Source: Chryseobacterium nepalense (GTDB taxonomy: Bacteria > Bacteroidota > Bacteroidia > Flavobacteriales > Weeksellaceae). From it: a DNA stretch of 64,000 nucleotides. The stretch lies in assembly GCF_023195755.1 (NCBI RefSeq), contig NZ_CP096203.1, forward strand, positions 620,001 to 684,000, written 5' to 3'. A program made the position numbers and the translations under genes. Of this stretch, positions 16,559 through 25,570 are shown one piece after another (the first letter of the stretch is position 1; every line of letters starts with the position of its first letter). Under the pieces are notes generated by a model. The model was not told the origin of the DNA. It ran no database searches and saw nothing but the letters and a program-made list of their open reading frames with translations.

Positions 16559-18109
16559 ATGTCTAAAAAAGTAAAAGATTTTGGGATTGAAAACACGCTC
16601 AAAAATCTAGGAATTAAGAATGAAAATAAGGGGACTTCAACAGGCGGAAAATACTTTGCATCAGGGCAAACCATAGAAAGCTATTCTCCGGTAGACGGAA
16701 ATCTAATTGCAAAAGTGAAAACTTCCGGAACATCTGATTACGAAAAAGTTCTTGAAGCTGCGCAAAATGCTTTTAAAGAATTCAGGCTCATTCCTGCACC
16801 CAAAAGAGGTGAAATCGTAAGGCAGCTTGGCCAGAAATTAAGACAGTACAAAAACGATCTTGGTAAACTTGTTTCTTATGAAATGGGAAAATCCCTGCAG
16901 GAAGGCTTAGGCGAAGTTCAGGAAATGATCGATATCTGCGATTTTGCAGTGGGGGTTTCAAGACAGCTTCACGGTTATACCATGCACTCCGAAAGACCGG
17001 GGCACAGAATGTATGAACAATATCATCCACTGGGAATCGTCGGGATTATTACCGCTTTTAATTTTCCGGTTGCCGTATGGTCGTGGAATACTGCTTTAGC
17101 ATGGATCTGCGGAAACGTCACCATTTGGAAACCATCAGAAAAAACACCGCTTTGTGCAATTGCCTGCCAGAATATCATGAATGAAGTTTTAAAGGAAAAC
17201 AATCTTCCCGAAGGAATTTCAAGTGTTTTGGTTGCAGATCATGAAATCGGACAAAAACTGGTTGATGATAAAAGAGTAGCCTTAATCTCATTTACCGGTT
17301 CTACCAGAGTCGGCAGAATGGTTTCTGCAAATGTGGCACAACGATTCGGGAAGTCTATCCTGGAGCTGGGAGGAAATAATGCGATTATCATTACTCAGGA
17401 TGCGGACATCAATATGTCAATTATCGGAGCTGTTTTCGGAGCGGTGGGTACAGCCGGACAAAGATGTACTTCAACAAGAAGATTGATCATCCACGAAAGT
17501 GTTTATGATGAAGTGAAAAATCGTTTGGTAAAAGCATACGGACAGCTTAAAATCGGAAATCCTTTAGACGAATCCAATCATGTAGGGCCTCTTATTGATA
17601 CAGATGCCGTAAACATGTACCAGGAAGCTATTAAAAAAGGTAAAAAAGAAGGTGCAAAATTCATTGTGGAAGGAGAAGTACTGAAAGGAAAAGGCTATGA
17701 ATCCGGATGCTACGTGAAACCATGTATCGCAGAAGTAAAAAATTCTTACGAAATCGTTCAGCACGAAACTTTTGCCCCGATTTTATATCTTATCAAGTAT
17801 AAAACATTAGAAGAAGCCATCGCCATTCAGAATGATGTTCCGCAAGGTTTATCCTCTGCAATCATGACGCAGAATTTAAGAGAAGCGGAATTATTCCTTT
17901 CCCATGCAGGTTCAGACTGTGGTATTGCCAATGTAAATATCGGAACATCCGGTGCGGAAATCGGTGGTGCATTCGGTGGAGAAAAGGAAACCGGCGGCGG
18001 AAGAGAATCCGGTTCAGACGTCTGGAAATATTACATGAGAAGACAGACAAATACCATCAACTATACAACAAACCTTCCTCTGGCACAGGGAATCAAGTTT
18101 GACCTTTAA
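16559..18109 (+). CDS. amaB: ALDH7-type aldehyde dehydrogenase (aminoadipate-semialdehyde/piperideine-6-carboxylate dehydrogenase)
   Basis: 516 residues, full length. NAD(P)-dependent oxidation of alpha-aminoadipate semialdehyde (in equilibrium with piperideine-6-carboxylate) to alpha-aminoadipate is the likely reaction. Catalytic Cys303 lies in GTAGQRCTSTRRL and general base Glu269 in LELGGNNA, as in ALDH7A1/antiquitin-type enzymes; the Rossmann part has ITAFNFPVAVWSWN and SFTGSTRVG. The family assignment is supported by the next gene, a lysine 6-transaminase that makes the substrate. Gap to that gene is 118 bases. The symbol is by function; sequence alone could also fit another ALDH7 member. 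Confidence 0.85.
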   Translation: MSKKVKDFGIENTLKNLGIKNENKGTSTGGKYFASGQTIESYSPVDGNLIAKVKTSGTSDYEKVLEAAQNAFKEFRLIPAPKRGEIVRQLGQKLRQYKNDLGKLVSYEMGKSLQEGLGEVQEMIDICDFAVGVSRQLHGYTMHSERPGHRMYEQYHPLGIVGIITAFNFPVAVWSWNTALAWICGNVTIWKPSEKTPLCAIACQNIMNEVLKENNLPEGISSVLVADHEIGQKLVDDKRVALISFTGSTRVGRMVSANVAQRFGKSILELGGNNAIIITQDADINMSIIGAVFGAVGTAGQRCTSTRRLIIHESVYDEVKNRLVKAYGQLKIGNPLDESNHVGPLIDTDAVNMYQEAIKKGKKEGAKFIVEGEVLKGKGYESGCYVKPCIAEVKNSYEIVQHETFAPILYLIKYKTLEEAIAIQNDVPQGLSSAIMTQNLREAELFLSHAGSDCGIANVNIGTSGAEIGGAFGGEKETGGGRESGSDVWKYYMRRQTNTINYTTNLPLAQGIKFDL

Positions 18110-18227
18110 TATAAAAATATTTAGAAATTCAGAGATTTAAAAATTAAAAATTGTCAACTTTTAAATAACATAAATCTCTTTGTTTCAACATCATTAACTT
18201 ATTTAATCAACCCTAAGATTAATTAAA

Positions 18228-19550
18228 ATGGAAACAATTGACATACAAGTAAACAAAGTAAAAGAAATAGTAGGAAAGCACGTTCTGGCCGATGGATTCG
18301 ATTTCGTAATGGATATCGAAAAATCGCACGGATCATGGCTTTACGATAAACTCACCAATAAAGAATATCTGGATATGTTTTCCATGTTTGCCTCAGCATC
18401 CATCGGTTACAATCATCCTTACCTCATGGAAAAATCTGCATGGCTGGGAAAAATGGCAGTGAACAAACCGACACTGGCTGATGTATATTCTGAAGAATAT
18501 GCTCATTTCCTGGAAGTTTTCGAAAGAGTAGTGATCCCTGAAGAATTGCAGTATGCTTTCTTTATTGAAGGCGGAGCATTGGCTGTTGAAAATGCCATGA
18601 AAGCTTGCTTCGACTGGAAAACACGCAAGAATTTTGAAAAAGGTCTTGATATAGAAGCCGGAATATGTATTCATTTCAGACAGGCATTCCACGGAAGAAG
18701 CGGATATACATTAAGTCTTACAAATACTGCAGATCCAAGGAAATATCAATATTTTCCGATGTTCGAATGGCCAAGAATCCTGAATCCTAAACTTACCTTC
18801 CCGATAACGGAAGAAAACCTGGAGGAAACCATTAAAAACGAAAGACTGGCTCTCTTAAATATTGAAGAAGCTATTTTAATGAATCCGAATAAAGTGGCAT
18901 GTATCATCATAGAACCGATCCAGGCAGAAGGTGGAGACAACCATTTCAGGGATGAATTTTTATCAGGATTAAGAAGAATATGCGATGAAAATGAAGTTCT
19001 TCTTATTTTTGATGAAGTTCAGACAGGAATTGGAATTACCGGGAAAATGTGGGCATTTCAACACTTCACCGCAAAACCGGATATCATCTCTTTCGGGAAA
19101 AAAACGCAGGTTTGCGGTATTTTGGCCAATAAAGAAAAGTTTGATGAAGTTCCTGATAATGTTTTCCGTGAAAGCTCGAGAATCAATTCTACTTTCGGAG
19201 GTAATTTTATAGACATGCTCCGTTTCCAGCTGGTAATGGAAGTTATTGAGAAGGAAAATCTTGTTGAAAATGCAAGAGTTATGGGCGATTACCTTCTTGA
19301 AGGCTTAAAAAGCCTTTCCGAAAAATATCCTGAAAAGCTAACCAACGCAAGAGGAAGAGGATTAATGTGTGCTATTGACCTTGTCACTCATGAGCAAAGA
19401 AATACTCTGAGAGACGAGCTCTGGAAAGACGGAATGATTATTCTGGCCTGCGGAGATCAGTCGTTGCGTTTCAGACCGCATCTTAATGTGACCAGGGAGG
19501 AAATCAGGCTTGCACTGGATAAAATTGAGAATAACATTAATAAAATTTAA
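18228..19550 (+). CDS. lat: L-lysine 6-transaminase
   Basis: 440 residues. PLP enzyme that moves the epsilon-amino group of lysine to 2-oxoglutarate, giving aminoadipate semialdehyde. Class III aminotransferase layout: EGGALAVENAMKACFDWKTRKN (phosphate-binding region), AFHGRSGYTLSLTNT, IIIEPIQAEGGDNHF, LIFDEVQTGIGITGKMWA and the Schiff-base lysine at 291 or 292 in ISFGKKTQVCG. The last motif and the length match the lysine epsilon-aminotransferase group described from Flavobacterium lutescens and mycobacteria. With the dehydrogenase upstream it forms a two-step lysine-to-aminoadipate route. Confidence 0.92.
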   Translation: METIDIQVNKVKEIVGKHVLADGFDFVMDIEKSHGSWLYDKLTNKEYLDMFSMFASASIGYNHPYLMEKSAWLGKMAVNKPTLADVYSEEYAHFLEVFERVVIPEELQYAFFIEGGALAVENAMKACFDWKTRKNFEKGLDIEAGICIHFRQAFHGRSGYTLSLTNTADPRKYQYFPMFEWPRILNPKLTFPITEENLEETIKNERLALLNIEEAILMNPNKVACIIIEPIQAEGGDNHFRDEFLSGLRRICDENEVLLIFDEVQTGIGITGKMWAFQHFTAKPDIISFGKKTQVCGILANKEKFDEVPDNVFRESSRINSTFGGNFIDMLRFQLVMEVIEKENLVENARVMGDYLLEGLKSLSEKYPEKLTNARGRGLMCAIDLVTHEQRNTLRDELWKDGMIILACGDQSLRFRPHLNVTREEIRLALDKIENNINKI

Positions 19551-19611
19551 ATTACGGATTTGTAATTTTAAAAAAAATGTCATAAATTTAGATACTCAAA
19601 CGTAACAGAAC

Positions 19612-19842
19612 ATGGAAAGAAGTACAAGAGTATCCGTTTTTGAAAGTGATAAACCTGCAGAAATTCAGCTGATTAAATCCAAACTGGATGATGCGAACAT
19701 TACCAATGCCGTAGAAAACAACTACCTTACTTTTACAACTACGCCTACGGCAACGTCGCTGAAAGTATTGGTAAAACTGGAAGATGAAAAAAAAGCATTT
19801 GAAGTAATTGATGCCTATCTCCAGCAAAATGAAAATCAATAA
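19612..19842 (+). CDS. DUF2007 domain protein
   Basis: 76 residues. VSVFESDKPAEIQLIKSKLDDANITNAVENN followed by KVLVKLEDEKKAFEVIDAYL matches the small DUF2007 ('putative signal transducing protein') fold: a beta-alpha-beta half, a loop, and a second half ending in an amphipathic helix. No membrane segment, so presumably cytosolic. Function unknown in the family; some relatives look like PII- or ACT-like ligand sensors. It starts 61 bases after lat and could be on the same transcript. A clear terminator follows. Confidence 0.75.
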   Translation: MERSTRVSVFESDKPAEIQLIKSKLDDANITNAVENNYLTFTTTPTATSLKVLVKLEDEKKAFEVIDAYLQQNENQ

Positions 19843-19875
19843 AACAATTTCATAATTTTAAATTTTACTACTTCG

Positions 19876-19913
19876 AACCGAAAATTAATAACAATTAGTT
19901 TTCGGTTTTTTTT
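19876..19913 (+). terminator. Terminator after the lat/DUF2007 genes
   Basis: AACCGAAAA pairs with TTTTCGGTT around a 14-base loop, followed by a T-run. Confidence 0.7.
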
Positions 19914-20069
19914 GGTTACATCACAACTGAATAATAATAGTTCAAAACCATCAGCAAACATTGAATAATTAATTATTCATGCAGTGTCGGTCTAAGCATC
20001 ATAATTTAGTGTTTACGAAGTAGCATATTTAAAACAAAATAATCTTATTAATTAAAATTTTTCACAATA

Positions 20070-20582
20070 ATGAATTCAGAAACCCAATTAAGAAAAGCGG
20101 AAATGGCGGACAGAGAAGTTATCTGGGACATTTTACAGCAGGCGATAGAAAGAAGAAGAAAAGACGGGAGCGACCAATGGCAACAGGGATATCCCAACAG
20201 TAATACCGTGGAAAGTGATATAGAAAAAGGGTTTGGATATGTTATGACCGTAGAGGGAAAAATTGCAGTATATGCTGCTCTTATTTTAAATGATGAACCG
20301 GCTTACAGTACGATTGAAGGATCCTGGCTGAGCAACGGAGAATTTGTTGTGGTCCACAGAGTAGCGGTGGATGAAAAATTTGCCGGACAGGGAATGACAA
20401 AAAAACTGTTTGACCATATTGAAGAATTTACAAAATCTCATGGAATTCAGAGCATTAAAGTAGATACCAATTTCGATAACATGGCCATGCTGAAAATCCT
20501 TGAAAGCAAAGGCTACACCTATTGCGGGGAAGTTTACCTGGCTGGCGGAATCAGGAAAGCATTTGAGAAGATTATAATTTAA
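20070..20582 (+). CDS. GNAT family N-acetyltransferase
   Basis: 170 residues. Acetyl-CoA binding signature is recognisable as VVHRVAVDEKFAGQGMTKKLFDHIEEF (motif A, with the Q/R-x-x-G-x-G/A pattern as AGQGMT), followed by IKVDTNFDNMAMLKILESKGYTYCG (motif B), the usual C-terminal GNAT arrangement. The N-terminus is RKAEMADREVIWDILQQAIERRR, as in many flavobacterial members. Substrate unknown. It stands alone between the terminator after DUF2007 and the efflux promoter. Confidence 0.85.
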   Translation: MNSETQLRKAEMADREVIWDILQQAIERRRKDGSDQWQQGYPNSNTVESDIEKGFGYVMTVEGKIAVYAALILNDEPAYSTIEGSWLSNGEFVVVHRVAVDEKFAGQGMTKKLFDHIEEFTKSHGIQSIKVDTNFDNMAMLKILESKGYTYCGEVYLAGGIRKAFEKIII

Positions 20583-20646
20583 AGGAAAAGTTAAATCCAA
20601 CTTCATTGATTTTTTAAAAAAAGTAAAATTTATAAACTCTATCAGG

Positions 20647-20670
20647 TTTGTTCGTTTAGTTCAGAACTAA
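20647..20670 (+). promoter_or_regulatory. Palindromic operator within the efflux operon promoter
   Basis: TTAGTTC-A-GAACTAA at 20656-20670 is a perfect 7-bp inverted repeat with a single central base. It lies between a TTTG (20647-20650) that could be the -33 element and the -7 box at 20675. Its size and position fit a winged-helix dimer, and the first gene of the operon encodes one, so autorepression is the simplest reading. Confidence 0.6.
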
Positions 20671-20674
20671 TTTT

Positions 20675-20682
20675 TATTTTTG
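20675..20682 (+). promoter_or_regulatory. Efflux operon promoter -7 box
   Basis: TATTTTTG, an exact consensus match, 18 bases before the regulator ATG at 20701. Confidence 0.65.
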
Positions 20683-20699
20683 CTCAAAATTTATATACA

Positions 20700-21152
20700 A
20701 TGCATAAGAGTATAGAAATTGATGAGAAAATTTTCCAGGATGCTGTAAAATTCTATGGCACAGTTTTCAATATACCTCCTCTGGCATCAAAAATATATGC
20801 TTACCTGTTATTCGATTATGATAAAGTAGGTATTCCTTTTGATGAATTTGTGGAAGTATTTTCGGCCAGTAAAAGTTCCGTATCAACAAGTATTTCGCTT
20901 TTATTAAATGCTGAACTGATTATTGACCACAACAAAATGGACGAACGTAAACGGTATTTTTTCATCAATGACGGCTATAAAAAAATCAGATTTGAAAAAA
21001 TAGTACAGAAAATGAAAGACGAATTAAAACTTTTGGACGACCTGGACCATTTTAAGAAAAATCATAATGGTTACGATGAAAAAATAGAAGCTTATAAAGC
21101 GCTTTTAAATAAAAATATAATAAATATTCAGGAATCTCTTAATAAACTATAA
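20700..21152 (+). CDS. MarR/GbsR-like transcriptional regulator of the RND pump
   Basis: 150 residues. A winged helix-turn-helix is visible at about 25-85: IPPLASKIYAYLLFDYDKVGIPFDEFVEVF, then the recognition region SASKSSVSTSISLLLNAELI and a wing with DERKRYFFIND. The C-terminal part is helical and charged, fit for dimerisation. It resembles the GbsR/MarR-type repressors found in front of efflux genes in Flavobacteriia. It ends one base before the membrane fusion gene and has a palindrome in its own promoter, so it probably represses the whole operon and itself; a ligand would relieve this. Confidence 0.83.
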   Translation: MHKSIEIDEKIFQDAVKFYGTVFNIPPLASKIYAYLLFDYDKVGIPFDEFVEVFSASKSSVSTSISLLLNAELIIDHNKMDERKRYFFINDGYKKIRFEKIVQKMKDELKLLDDLDHFKKNHNGYDEKIEAYKALLNKNIINIQESLNKL

Positions 21153-21153
21153 A

Positions 21154-22341
21154 ATGAATAATAAGCTAGTTATACTTTCTCTTGCGGCCCTTTCCTTAGT
21201 AGCCTGCAAAAAAGAAGCTCCTAAGCAGGACGGCCCGAAACCGTATCCTGTTGTAAACGTGGAAGCGAAAAATATAGTGGGTTATCAGACTTTTCCGGCT
21301 ACCATCCAGGGTAAGGTAAACAATGATGTACGTGCCAAAATCCAGGGATATATCACACAGGTTTTGGTAGACGAAGGACAGTACGTAACCAAAGGACAGC
21401 CTTTGTTCCGGCTTGAAACCAATATCCTGAACGAAAATGCAGCAGCTTCAAAAGCAGGAATCGGTGCTGCCGAATCTAACATTGCCGCTGCCCAGGCTGC
21501 TGTAAGTGCAGCAAACGTAGAGGTAAATAAACTGAAACCCCTGGTGCAGAAAAATATCATCAGTAATGTACAGTTACAGACTGCTCAGGCAAATTTAGCG
21601 CAGGCTCAGGCACAGCTGAAACAGGCTCAGGCGGCTAAAAGCCAGGCGGTGGCCAATTATAAAGGAGTAGAAGCCAATATCCAATATTCCATTATCCGCG
21701 CTCCTATTTCAGGAGTAATCGGTAAACTTCCTTTAAAGGTTGGAAGTCTTGTCGGACCATCAGATCAGACGCCTTTAACCACCATTTCAGACACTTCAGA
21801 AATCTACGCATACTTTTCAATGAACGAGAAGGAATATTTTGATTTTCTTGAAAAATCTGTAGGGGCTACCATGCCGGAAAAAATTAAAAATCTTCCCATG
21901 GTAGAGCTACAATTAGCCAATGGAAGTATTTATCCTGAAAAAGGAAGAATAGAAGCCATTACAGGACAAATTGATCCTACAACAGGGACCATACAATTCA
22001 GGGTTTCCTTCACCAATGCCCAAAAGCTCCTTAGTAACGGAAACAGCGGAACCATAAGATTTCCTCAACATTATGACAACGTACTGGTTGTACCGGAAAG
22101 CGCTACTTACGAACAGCAGGGAATTGTCTACGTATATAAAGTTGATAAGAGCGACACTGCAAGAAATGCTGTTGTCAATGTGATCGACAGAATTGATAAT
22201 ATGGCACTGATAAAATCCGGTGTTAATAAAGGAGAAACGGTAATTGCAGCAGGAATCGGTGGACTTAAGCCGGGAACTGCCGTTAAAAAGCAACCTGTAA
22301 AAATGGATAGTCTCGTTCAATCTATAAAACCGAAATTCTAA
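21154..22341 (+). CDS. RND efflux periplasmic adaptor (membrane fusion protein)
   Basis: 395 residues. Lipoprotein signal with lipobox (LVACK, Cys19). Family layout: barrel/lipoyl entry FPATIQGKVNNDVRAKIQGYITQVLVDEGQYVTKGQPLFRLE, a long Ala/Gln-rich alpha-hairpin (about 90-165) that reaches the outer membrane channel, the second lipoyl half with IRAPISGVIGKLPLKVGSLV, then barrel and membrane-proximal domains. It should connect the inner membrane pump at 22345 with the TolC-like channel at 25571. Starts one base after the regulator stop and ends three bases before the pump gene. Confidence 0.93.
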   Translation: MNNKLVILSLAALSLVACKKEAPKQDGPKPYPVVNVEAKNIVGYQTFPATIQGKVNNDVRAKIQGYITQVLVDEGQYVTKGQPLFRLETNILNENAAASKAGIGAAESNIAAAQAAVSAANVEVNKLKPLVQKNIISNVQLQTAQANLAQAQAQLKQAQAAKSQAVANYKGVEANIQYSIIRAPISGVIGKLPLKVGSLVGPSDQTPLTTISDTSEIYAYFSMNEKEYFDFLEKSVGATMPEKIKNLPMVELQLANGSIYPEKGRIEAITGQIDPTTGTIQFRVSFTNAQKLLSNGNSGTIRFPQHYDNVLVVPESATYEQQGIVYVYKVDKSDTARNAVVNVIDRIDNMALIKSGVNKGETVIAAGIGGLKPGTAVKKQPVKMDSLVQSIKPKF

Positions 22342-22344
22342 AAA

Positions 22345-25300
22345 ATGATTAAAAATTTTATAAACAGACCGGTTTTATCCACCGTAATCTCAATTCTGAT
22401 TGTGATTCTCGGGGTACTGGGACTAATCGCCCTTCCCGTGACACAATATCCGGACATTGCCCCTCCAACCGTAAGTGTTACGGCCAACTATACCGGAGCC
22501 AATGCGGAAACCGTAATGAAAAGTGTGGTTGTTCCTCTGGAAGAGCAGATCAACGGGGTGGAAGGGATGGATTACATCACTTCCAGTGCAGGAAATGATG
22601 GCTCAGCCAATATCCAGGTGTTTTTTAAACAGGGAATTGATCCTGATATTGCAGCGGTAAACGTTCAGAACCGTGTAACAAGAGCAACACCTTTATTACC
22701 AAGCGAAGTAACACGTTCCGGGGTTGTAACGCAGAAGCAGCAGACCAGTGCTTTGATGTATATGTCATTCTATTCTGAAAATAAAGATCTTGATGATGTA
22801 TATCTTCAGAATTTTTTGAATATCAATGTCATTCCGAATCTAAAAAGAATTAACGGAGTAGGTGACGCCAACGTTTTCGGGGGTAAAAACTATTCCATGA
22901 GAGTATGGCTGGATCCTGCGAAAATGGCGGCCTACGGAATTACTCCTACGGATGTTACCAATGCCATCAACGAACAGAGTAGAGAAGCGGCAGCGGGTTC
23001 CATCGGGCAGAACAGCGGAAGCTCTTTCGAATATATCATTAAATATGTCGGTAAATTCAACGAAAAAGAACAGTATGATAATATCATCATCAAATCGCTC
23101 GGAGACGGACAGAACCTGATGCTGAAAGATGTTGCCAAAGTTGAACTGGCAGGACAGTCTTATACAGGAATCGGTGAAAACGGAAATTATCCTTCCATCA
23201 GTATGGGGATTTTCCAGACACCGGGTTCCAACGCCCAGGAGATTATCAAAAACATCAAAGAATACCTGAAATCAGCAGAGGGAAGTTTTCCGGAAGGAAT
23301 TAAATATACATTTAACTTTGACACCAATGAATTCCTTGAAGCATCTATCGAAAAAGTAATTCATACGTTGATTGAAGCATTCATCCTTGTATTCATTGTA
23401 GTATATATTTTCCTCCAGGATTTCAGATCCACACTGATCCCGGCGATTGCAGTTCCGGTTTCCATTGTGGGTGCATTTTTCTTCCTGAATTTATTCGGAT
23501 ATTCTTTAAACTTATTAACCTTATTCGCTTTGGTTCTTGCGATCGGTATTGTGGTGGATGACGCCATTGTCGTCGTCGAGGCCGTTCATGCCAAAATGGA
23601 AAACGGAATTTCCGATGCGAAAAAGGCGACCGTAGAGGCAATGGATGAAATCACAGGAGCCATTATCTCAATTACTCTCGTAATGGCATCCGTATTTATC
23701 CCGGTAACTTTTATTACGGGACCTACCGGAGTTTTCTACCAGCAGTTCGGGATTACGCTTATTGTAGCGATCATTATTTCTGCAATTAATGCATTAACAT
23801 TAAGTCCGGTTTTATGTTCATTATTCTTAAAACCTCACGATGCGCACCATGCGGAATATAAAAATTTAAATTTCATCCAAAAGTTTTTCTATAAGTTTAA
23901 TATTGCCTTCAGAACAACAACGGAGCGTTACGGAAGAGGATTTATTTTTCTTTTAAGACATAAATGGGTTACCCTGATCATCTTTGCCGTTACAGGAGGA
24001 ATTTTATACTGGGCAAGTACCACGATGAAAAAAGGTTTCGTACCGACGGAAGACAGAGGAATTATCTTTACCGATGTTCAGCTTCCTCCGGGCGCTTCCA
24101 TGGAAAGAACGTACAACGCTTTGAAAACGCTTCAGGCAAAAGCCTTAAAAGTTCCGGGGGTTCAAAACGTTACCATTTCAACCGGTAGAGGATTCCTTTC
24201 CGGAAACGGAAGTAATAACGGTCTTGCCTTCGTAAAGCTGAAACCTTTTGATGAAAGGAAAAAGGATGGGCAGACATCAGAAGACATTACTAAAAGACTG
24301 TTCGGGATTACGGGAGCTGTTCCGGATGCCAAAGTAGTATTCTTCCAGCCACCGAGTGTACCCGGATTCGGGAGCAGCGCCGGTTTCGAGATGGTTCTTC
24401 TGGATAAATCAGGAGGCGAATATGTTGACCTGGATAATAAAACGAATGAATTTATCGGGAAGCTGATGCAAAGACCTGAAATTGAATTTGCACAGACTTC
24501 ATTCAACACAAAATATCCGCAATATGAAATGCAGATTAACGTTCCTTTGGCCAAACAGCTTGGCGTCTCTGTAAGTGACATTCTTGCAACCATGCAAGGG
24601 TACATCGGAGGAATTTATACTGCAGATTTTACGAAGTACGGAAAACAGTTCAGGGTAATGGTGCAGGCTCTTCCTGAAAACAGACAGAAAATTGAAAACC
24701 TGAATGAACTGTATGTAAAAACAGGATCAGGAGCAATGTCTCCTATTTCCCAGTTCGTTACTTTAAATAAAGCATACGGACCGCAGTCGGTAAGCCGTTA
24801 CAACTTGTTTACCTCCGTAAAAATAACGGGAGCCAATTCCGCAGGATTCAGTTCTGGGGATGCAATTACAGCCGTTCAGGAGGTAGCAAAAGAAACATTA
24901 AACCAGAATTATGATGTTGAGTTTACCGGATTGACCAGAGAGGAATTGAATTCCGGATCTCAAACCGTGCTTATCTTCGCTTTAAGTTTGATCTTCGTTT
25001 ACTTCATTCTTTCGGCACAATATGAAAGTTATATTCTTCCGCTGATTGTGGTAATATCTCTTCCTCTTGGGGTAATGGGAGCATATTTCGGGCAGAAAAT
25101 CATGGGACTGGAAAACAATATTTATTTCCAGATTGCATTGATTATGTTGGTGGGGCTTTTAGCGAAAAATGCCATCTTAATTGTGGAATTTGCCGTTCAG
25201 CGAAGGCATCATGGGGAAACAATCGTCATGTCTGCTATTAATGCTGCAAAAGCAAGGTTAAGACCTATCCTGATGACTTCATTTGCATTTATCTTCGGAC

Positions 25301-25491
25301 TTTTACCATTGGTATTAGCAAGCGGAATCGGGGCCGTTGGTAACAGATCCATCGCTACAGGAGCGGCAATCGGTTTATTGATAGGTACTATTTTAGGGCT
25401 TTTCGTTATTCCTGTACTATATGTTATTTTCGAATACCTGCAGGAGAAAGTGAAACCTATTAAACAAGAGGACATCAATTTAGCAGAATAA
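22345..25491 (+). CDS. RND multidrug efflux pump (AcrB/HAE1 type)
   Basis: 1048 residues, full HAE1 length. Begins MIKNFINRPVLSTVISILIVILG, as in AcrB-type pumps. Helix 4 carries the proton-relay pair in AIGIVVDDAIVVVEAV, two Asp as in AcrB D407/D408; the matching Lys is in LVGLLAKNAILIVEFAV of helix 10. Large periplasmic loops are present after helices 1 and 7. It exports hydrophobic drugs or toxins by proton antiport. AcrB-type rather than a metal pump, judging from the DD pair and length; the real substrates cannot be told from sequence. Confidence 0.95.
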   Translation: MIKNFINRPVLSTVISILIVILGVLGLIALPVTQYPDIAPPTVSVTANYTGANAETVMKSVVVPLEEQINGVEGMDYITSSAGNDGSANIQVFFKQGIDPDIAAVNVQNRVTRATPLLPSEVTRSGVVTQKQQTSALMYMSFYSENKDLDDVYLQNFLNINVIPNLKRINGVGDANVFGGKNYSMRVWLDPAKMAAYGITPTDVTNAINEQSREAAAGSIGQNSGSSFEYIIKYVGKFNEKEQYDNIIIKSLGDGQNLMLKDVAKVELAGQSYTGIGENGNYPSISMGIFQTPGSNAQEIIKNIKEYLKSAEGSFPEGIKYTFNFDTNEFLEASIEKVIHTLIEAFILVFIVVYIFLQDFRSTLIPAIAVPVSIVGAFFFLNLFGYSLNLLTLFALVLAIGIVVDDAIVVVEAVHAKMENGISDAKKATVEAMDEITGAIISITLVMASVFIPVTFITGPTGVFYQQFGITLIVAIIISAINALTLSPVLCSLFLKPHDAHHAEYKNLNFIQKFFYKFNIAFRTTTERYGRGFIFLLRHKWVTLIIFAVTGGILYWASTTMKKGFVPTEDRGIIFTDVQLPPGASMERTYNALKTLQAKALKVPGVQNVTISTGRGFLSGNGSNNGLAFVKLKPFDERKKDGQTSEDITKRLFGITGAVPDAKVVFFQPPSVPGFGSSAGFEMVLLDKSGGEYVDLDNKTNEFIGKLMQRPEIEFAQTSFNTKYPQYEMQINVPLAKQLGVSVSDILATMQGYIGGIYTADFTKYGKQFRVMVQALPENRQKIENLNELYVKTGSGAMSPISQFVTLNKAYGPQSVSRYNLFTSVKITGANSAGFSSGDAITAVQEVAKETLNQNYDVEFTGLTREELNSGSQTVLIFALSLIFVYFILSAQYESYILPLIVVISLPLGVMGAYFGQKIMGLENNIYFQIALIMLVGLLAKNAILIVEFAVQRRHHGETIVMSAINAAKARLRPILMTSFAFIFGLLPLVLASGIGAVGNRSIATGAAIGLLIGTILGLFVIPVLYVIFEYLQEKVKPIKQEDINLAE

Positions 25492-25499
25492 TTAAGCAT

Positions 25500-25558
25500 G
25501 TTCAGGGTTTTCAGATTAAAAGTTTAATACTGATCGGTGGCCCTGAACTTTAAACCTT
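25500..25558 (+). repeat. Long stem-loop between pump and channel genes
   Basis: GTTCAGGG (25500-25507) pairs with CCCTGAAC (25551-25558); inside, an inner hairpin pairs CAGATTAAA with TTTAAT-A-CTG. No T-run follows, so it is not a typical terminator. It may stabilise or tune the mRNA between the two cistrons. Confidence 0.5.
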
Positions 25559-25570
25559 AAACTTCAAATA

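Noticed and set aside
24162-24605. 147-residue antisense open frame over the RND pump
   Set aside because: Shadow of the conserved pump gene; no independent promoter or homology visible.
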